Source: Christensenellaceae bacterium
Lineage (GTDB): Bacteria; Bacillota; Clostridia; Christensenellales; Borkfalkiaceae
DNA length: 18,853 nt
Direction of reading: 5' to 3'
NCBI GenBank assembly: GCA_016295005.1
Contig: JAEDMA010000012.1
Location: 1-18,853, forward strand
Positions within the stretch are counted from its first letter, which is position 1, and every line of letters begins with the position of its first letter. The translations under genes were made by a program, and so were the position numbers. Below, piece by piece: positions 15,500 to 18,853 of the stretch. The notes below the pieces were generated by a model. It had not been told where the DNA came from and did not search any database. It was given only the letters and a program-made list of their open reading frames with translations.

Positions 15500-17167
15500 A
15501 TGAGAGATATAGAAATTGCGCAGAAATGCAAAATGACGGAAATCGGCAAGATTGCCGAATCGTTAGGCATACGCGACGAATACGTCGAAAAATACGGCAA
15601 ATATAAAGCGAAAATAGATTTTAAATACCTTACCGAAAACAAAAATCCCGACGGCAAACTTATTCTGGTTACGGCGATAACGCCGACCCCTGCGGGCGAA
15701 GGTAAAACAACTACCACGGTGGGTCTTGCCGACGGGCTTAAAAGAATAGGCAAAAAGGTCGTCGTCGCGTTAAGAGAACCGTCTTTGGGACCCGTTTTCG
15801 GTGTGAAAGGCGGCGCGTGCGGAGGCGGTTACGCGCAGGTCGTTCCCATGGAAGACATAAATCTGCATTTCACGGGGGACTTCCACGCGATAGGCGCGGC
15901 GAACAACTTGCTTGCCGCAATGCTCGACAACCATATTCAGCAAGGAAACTCTCTTAATATCGATCCGAGAAAAATTACCTGGAAAAGGTGCGTCGATATG
16001 AACGACCGTCAACTTCGTTTCGTGGTGGACGGTCTCGGCGGAAAGGCGAACGGCGTTCCGAGAGAAGACGGCTTCGATATTACCGTCGCTTCGGAAATTA
16101 TGGCGATTTTCTGTCTGTCCGATTCGATTGCCGACCTTAAAAAAAGACTTTCGGAAATCATCGTGGGGTATACTTACGACGATAAACCCGTTACCGCAGG
16201 AGATTTAAAAGCGCAAGGGGCAATGACGGCGTTACTTAAAGACGCATTAAAACCTAATCTCGTTCAGACGCTCGAAGGAACGCCCGCGTTCGTTCACGGT
16301 GGTCCGTTCGCTAACATCGCGCACGGTTGCAATTCCGTTCTCGCGACGAAATGCGCGCTGAAAGCGGGCGATTACGTCGTCACCGAAGCGGGATTCGGGG
16401 CGGATCTCGGCGCAGAAAAGTTTCTCGATATAAAATGCAGAAAAGCAAATCTCGTTCCCGACGCGGTCGTCGTGGTCGCGACGGTAAGAGCGCTTAAAAT
16501 GCACGGGGGTCTCGATAAGAAAAATTTAGAAGAAGAAAACCTTTCGGCTCTGAAAAAAGGACTTCCTAACCTTTTAAGGCACGTTTCTAACATTAAAAAC
16601 GTGTATAAATTACCTTGCGTTGTGGCGGTAAACCGTTTCCCGACCGATACCGACGGCGAAATAAATTGCGTTATAAAAGAGTGTAAAAAACTCGGCGTAA
16701 ACGTCGTTTTATCCACCGTATGGGCGGAAGGAGGCAAGGGCGGCGAAGCGCTCGCCAAAGAAGTAGTACGGCTTTGCGAAAACGAAAAAGGCGACTTTAC
16801 TTATAGTTATACCGACGACCTTTCTATAAAAGAAAAAATCGAAGCGGTTGTTAAAAAAGTTTACGGCGGAGACGGAATTGCCGTTACCACGGAAGCGGAA
16901 AAACAAATCGCAAAACTCGAAGAGTTGGGATTCGGAAAGTTACCCGTTTGTATCGCGAAAACGCAGTACAGTTTTTCCGACGATCCGTCACTTCTCGGCG
17001 CGCCCGAACATTTTACCGTTACGGTAAAAAAAGTAAAAGTTTCGGCAGGCGCAGGGTTTATCGTAGTATTAACGGGGGATATAATGACTATGCCGGGGCT
17101 TCCTAAAGTTCCCGCGGCGGAAAAAATCGACGTTTCTTCCGACGGCGTTATTACGGGGCTGTTTTAA
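15500..17167 (+). CDS. fhs: Formate-tetrahydrofolate ligase
   Basis: The 555-residue enzyme makes 10-formyl-THF from formate, ATP and THF. The P-loop-like TPAGEGKTT lies at 63-71, followed by LREPSLGPVFGVKGGACGGG at 91-110 and the MEDINLHFTGDFHAI block at 117-131. Length matches the bacterial family. GGAGG at 15490-15494, 5 bases before the ATG, is the best ribosome binding site of the cluster. Pairing with glyA links the serine- and formate-derived one-carbon pools. Fhs alone does not show acetogenesis, as no other Wood-Ljungdahl gene is present in the window. No clear rightward intrinsic terminator follows; there is only a 6-bp hairpin at 17174-17188. Confidence 0.98.
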   Translation: MRDIEIAQKCKMTEIGKIAESLGIRDEYVEKYGKYKAKIDFKYLTENKNPDGKLILVTAITPTPAGEGKTTTTVGLADGLKRIGKKVVVALREPSLGPVFGVKGGACGGGYAQVVPMEDINLHFTGDFHAIGAANNLLAAMLDNHIQQGNSLNIDPRKITWKRCVDMNDRQLRFVVDGLGGKANGVPREDGFDITVASEIMAIFCLSDSIADLKKRLSEIIVGYTYDDKPVTAGDLKAQGAMTALLKDALKPNLVQTLEGTPAFVHGGPFANIAHGCNSVLATKCALKAGDYVVTEAGFGADLGAEKFLDIKCRKANLVPDAVVVVATVRALKMHGGLDKKNLEEENLSALKKGLPNLLRHVSNIKNVYKLPCVVAVNRFPTDTDGEINCVIKECKKLGVNVVLSTVWAEGGKGGEALAKEVVRLCENEKGDFTYSYTDDLSIKEKIEAVVKKVYGGDGIAVTTEAEKQIAKLEELGFGKLPVCIAKTQYSFSDDPSLLGAPEHFTVTVKKVKVSAGAGFIVVLTGDIMTMPGLPKVPAAEKIDVSSDGVITGLF

Positions 17168-17219
17168 TAGCGGTTTTCGTAACGAAAAGTCGGCGTGGTC
17201 GATAGGAAAGGTTGTATAT

Positions 17220-17297
17220 ATGATTTCGAAAATAAGGACACGTGATTGCGTATATGAATCGGTCGTATTCGGAATAATCGCAAACGGTTTTTTGTAA
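17220..17297 (+). CDS. Possible small ORF, 25 residues, unknown
   Basis: An ATG at 17220 is preceded by AGGAAAGG at 17204-17211, a near-ideal Shine-Dalgarno with 8-base spacing. It opens 25 codons ending in TAA. The peptide starts MISKIRTRDC, has one cysteine, and a mildly hydrophobic C-terminal half (VVFGIIANGFL). It lies 52 bases after fhs with no clear terminator between, so it could ride on the fhs transcript. I recognise no family, and 25 codons can occur by chance; the Shine-Dalgarno is the only positive evidence. Elsewhere in the 364-base gap (17168-17531) I see only hairpins. Confidence 0.25.
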   Translation: MISKIRTRDCVYESVVFGIIANGFL

Positions 17298-17325
17298 CGC
17301 TTAAATATAACGATAGAAATAAAAC

Positions 17326-17350
17326 CCCCGAGCGACTAAATTGCTCGGGG
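17326..17350 (-). terminator. Terminator-like hairpin, leftward
   Basis: A perfect 8-bp GC-rich stem (CCCCGAGC, 17326-17333, with 17343-17350) has a 9-base loop. On the minus strand it is followed by GTTTTATTT, a usable U tract; on the plus strand by TGTTCACG, which is poor. It could stop read-through from the AraC-type gene, or slow rightward transcripts from fhs. Confidence 0.6.
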
Positions 17351-17380
17351 TGTTCACGTGTAGTCTTTAGCGAAAAACAA

Positions 17381-17399
17381 CCGCCGCTTGGAGCGGCGG
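17381..17399 (-). terminator. Terminator-like hairpin, leftward
   Basis: CCGCCGCT-TGG-AGCGGCGG is a perfect 8-bp stem with a 3-base loop. On the minus strand it is followed by TTGTTTTT, so it fits an intrinsic terminator. It resembles the stem at 26-44 (both contain CCGCTT and AGCGG around the loop), leaving open a repeated palindromic element. Confidence 0.55.
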
Positions 17400-17487
17400 A
17401 ATAAAAATTATTCAGATAAATGAAATCCCACTATGATTTATTCACGGCAAAGTTTATTGTTGCGGAAATCGAAAATACGCGTTTTAA

Positions 17488-17527
17488 CAAAACGGAAACC
17501 TCGCGGAATTGCGGAGTTTCCGTTTTG
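17488..17527 (-). terminator. Terminator of the AraC-family gene
   Basis: A 12-bp perfect stem (17488-17499 with 17516-17527) begins 4 bases past the stop codon of the leftward regulator. The leftward 3' arm ends in CCGTTTTG and continues TTAAAA, giving an A/U-rich stem base typical of weak-to-moderate intrinsic terminators. Two more hairpins follow further left. Confidence 0.7.
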
Positions 17528-17531
17528 ACTT

Positions 17532-18407
17532 TTAGAGTTTTTTCGTCTGCTTCGGTGTTTTTTTTCTTGGTTTAGAGGGTTTGGCTTTGTTTCTGTCGCC
17601 CGCTTTGAAAACGCCGTCGGTAGGTTTTGCCGTGTAAAGTTTGCGGTATTTAAGGGGAGTTATTTCGCAACAGTTGTAGAAGAATTGCGAAAACATCGAT
17701 TGAGAAGAAAAGCCGCACGTTTTCGCTATTGTTTTCATCGAGTAGTTGGTTTTTGTGAGAAGCGTTTTTATTTTAGTTAAAACCAGTTCGCTGTGATATT
17801 TATAAATGGGCATTTTAGCATGTTTTTTAAATATCTTGCGCAGTCTGTCCGTCGAATAGCCCGTTTTTTCTTCTAAGGCGACGTAGTTTATCTTGTTGTG
17901 GTTATATAAATATGATTTTACGTAACTTACTATCTGCTCGTAATAATATTGCGTTTTTTTGGTCTGAATAATTTTCGTTACAAGCAGAACTATATATCTC
18001 GTCACTTCGTTGGATTTATCCGCAAGCAACTCTTTAGGGGTAGAAACGTCGGCTTTAACGTCCTGCAATATTTTCAACTGTTCGGCAATTTTTTCAATGT
18101 AATCGGCTATTTCGGGTTTATATTCTATAAGTTTCGACGCGCCGTTTATGGAATAATCGAATTGCAGCACGTAAACCGTCTGATTTTTCAGGCATATGTC
18201 GTTGTGCAGATGATTCGGCTCGATAAGCACGATGTCGTTCTGCTTGTGATTAAAAACGTTTTGTTCGATAATGGTCTTGCCCTCGCCGCTTTCGTAGTAG
18301 CATAATTCCCAGCATGCGTGCTTGTGCATGTCGGCAAAATCCCCGTCGTCGTGGTTATATACGAATGTTTTTGCGAATATCGATTTCTGATTTACGAAAC
18401 GTTCCAT
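17532..18407 (-). CDS. AraC-family transcriptional regulator
   Basis: This 291-residue protein has an N-terminal cupin-type sensing domain (about 1-90) with HKHACWELCYYESGEG at 28-43 and LIEPNHLHND at 61-70, as in sugar-sensing AraC regulators. The two-helix-turn-helix DNA-binding domain spans about 155-260: YVALEEKTGYSTDRLRKIFK, then SMKTIAKTCGFSSQSMFSQF and PLKYRKLY. About 30 residues after it form an unusual Lys/Arg/Pro-rich tail (261-291). The ligand is unknown. The start ATG has no Shine-Dalgarno, and the predicted transcription start coincides with it. A later start at M27 would cut into the cupin fold and is less likely. A divergent exported-protein gene about 350 bases away is a candidate target. 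Confidence 0.93.
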   Translation of the reverse strand: MERFVNQKSIFAKTFVYNHDDGDFADMHKHACWELCYYESGEGKTIIEQNVFNHKQNDIVLIEPNHLHNDICLKNQTVYVLQFDYSINGASKLIEYKPEIADYIEKIAEQLKILQDVKADVSTPKELLADKSNEVTRYIVLLVTKIIQTKKTQYYYEQIVSYVKSYLYNHNKINYVALEEKTGYSTDRLRKIFKKHAKMPIYKYHSELVLTKIKTLLTKTNYSMKTIAKTCGFSSQSMFSQFFYNCCEITPLKYRKLYTAKPTDGVFKAGDRNKAKPSKPRKKTPKQTKKL

Positions 18408-18413
18408 AAAACA

Positions 18414-18442
18414 AATATAATACCGCGCCGTATAGTTGTCAA
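18414..18442 (-). promoter_or_regulatory. Promoter of the AraC-family gene, predicting a leaderless mRNA
   Basis: On the minus strand TTGACA (18442-18437) and TATATT (18419-18414) are exactly 17 bases apart. The six bases TGTTTT then lead directly to the ATG at 18407, so +1 should fall on the A of the start codon. An overlapping TATTAT (18422-18417) would have only a 14-base spacer. Confidence 0.75.
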
Positions 18443-18489
18443 CGGGGTTATAGAAAAAAATTGCCGTGAACGTCCGAATTCGCCTAAAT

Positions 18490-18577
18490 TTCTAAAATTT
18501 TACCGGAAGATTCGCCATGCTTTTTTAGAATTCGGGTTGACAAAGAAAAGAAGCGTATGTTAACCGCATTTCTAAAA
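18490..18577. repeat. Three TTCTAAAA boxes in the divergent intergenic region
   Basis: TTCTAAAA occurs at 18490-18497 and 18570-18577, and as its reverse complement at 18523-18530. The first two can pair as an 8-bp stem with a 25-base loop. They lie between the AraC-type promoter and the candidate promoter of the exported-protein gene, so they could be regulator sites, but the region is A/T-rich and chance is possible. Confidence 0.3.
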
Positions 18578-18587
18578 AAAACTATTT

Positions 18588-18593
18588 TATAAT
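18588..18593 (+). promoter_or_regulatory. Possible -10 element for the exported-protein gene
   Basis: A perfect TATAAT lacks a good -35 at 16-18 bases upstream (CGCATT region), which would suit an activator-dependent promoter. It would leave a leader of about 150 bases. A TTGACA at 18537-18542 is too far away to pair with it. The remainder of the gap up to 18753 shows no gene that I can support. Confidence 0.35.
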
Positions 18594-18753
18594 TAACCCG
18601 TAAAACGAAAGAATTGCAAGGCAACGACCTTTTAACGAACGGAAAAAAGAAAAGGGGAAGCCGTATTTTTTCGGCAATCGCATTAAGCGGTTGAAAAAAA
18701 GGGCGGATTTAACCCCGTTACGCAATAAAAAACAAAGATTATCGGAGAAATAT

Positions 18754-18853
18754 ATGAAACTTAAAAAAACGATAAAAACCATATTGACGTTAAGCGTTTT
18801 AAATGTCATGTTTTTCCCGACCGTTTTCGCCGTAAAAACGACCGAAGCGAAAG
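18754..18853 (+). CDS. Exported protein, N-terminal part only (cut by window end)
   Basis: The reading frame starts at ATG 18754 after CGGAGAA (18743-18749) and stays open for 33 codons to the end of the window. The peptide begins MKLKKTIKTILTL, followed by a hydrophobic stretch and FFPTVFA, giving a classic Sec signal peptide with likely cleavage after the Ala near residue 26. The mature protein starts with VKTTEAK. Its function cannot be told from this fragment. It diverges from the AraC-family regulator and may be its target, for example a binding protein, a glycoside hydrolase or a cell-surface protein. Confidence 0.7.
   Translation, partial: MKLKKTIKTILTLSVLNVMFFPTVFAVKTTEAK

Noticed and set aside
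16372..16758. 128-codon minus-strand frame inside fhs
   Set aside because: It is antisense to a complete Fhs, Ser/Pro/Thr-rich, with no support for expression.
15500..17167. Evidence for acetogenesis from fhs
   Set aside because: Fhs is widespread in non-acetogens, and no other Wood-Ljungdahl gene is in the window; pairing with glyA is adequately explained by ordinary one-carbon metabolism.
17949..18305. 118-codon plus-strand frame opposite the AraC-family gene
   Set aside because: It is antisense to a gene with both AraC domains intact, and its Phe/Arg/Val-rich composition is typical of a shadow frame.
18582..18809. 75-codon minus-strand frame at the right end
   Set aside because: It overlaps the signal-peptide start of the plus-strand gene, which has a Shine-Dalgarno; the minus frame has none and matches no family I know.

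Overview
The window looks like a piece of a Bacillota (Firmicutes) chromosome, most likely class Clostridia. The evidence is a T-box leader in front of thrS, a YtxC-family protein beside thrS, an spmA-spmB pair, AAGGAG-type ribosome binding sites, and the metG/tatD/ksgA gene cluster typical of this phylum. I cannot assign a genus. The content is almost entirely core housekeeping. I see no transposase, phage gene, CRISPR array, rRNA or tRNA gene.

Left part (1-4217): a phosphoribosyltransferase gene points left and ends in a hairpin terminator. Diverging from it is a PMCA-like P-type cation ATPase, followed by a ytxC-type gene. A near-consensus promoter and a full T-box leader (4223-4492) then control thrS. 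thrS converges on a leftward spmA-spmB pair, with a symmetrical hairpin between them.

Middle part (7682-11720): a promoter drives metG, an FAD-dependent oxidoreductase and a TatD-family metal-dependent hydrolase, closed by a strong intrinsic terminator. A second transcription unit then starts behind a promoter whose spacer contains a perfect inverted repeat. It carries ksgA (16S rRNA dimethylation), rdgB (nucleotide-pool sanitation, overlapping ksgA), a secreted VanW/G5-like protein, glyA and fhs. glyA and fhs are neighbouring steps of folate one-carbon metabolism: SHMT makes methylene-THF and Fhs charges THF with formate.

Right part (17168-18853): a gap of about 360 bases holds three stable hairpins, all best read as leftward terminators, and one possible 25-residue ORF with a good Shine-Dalgarno. 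An AraC-family regulator points left from a promoter placed so that its transcript should begin exactly at the AUG (a predicted leaderless mRNA). About 350 bases away, a rightward gene for an exported protein begins and is cut by the window end. The regulator may control it.

No undescribed multi-gene system is evident. The most checkable unusual points are the predicted leaderless araC-type mRNA, the operator-like palindrome at ksgA, the thrS T-box with an unresolved ACG specifier, the small ORF after fhs, and the FAD oxidoreductase within the metG-tatD unit.
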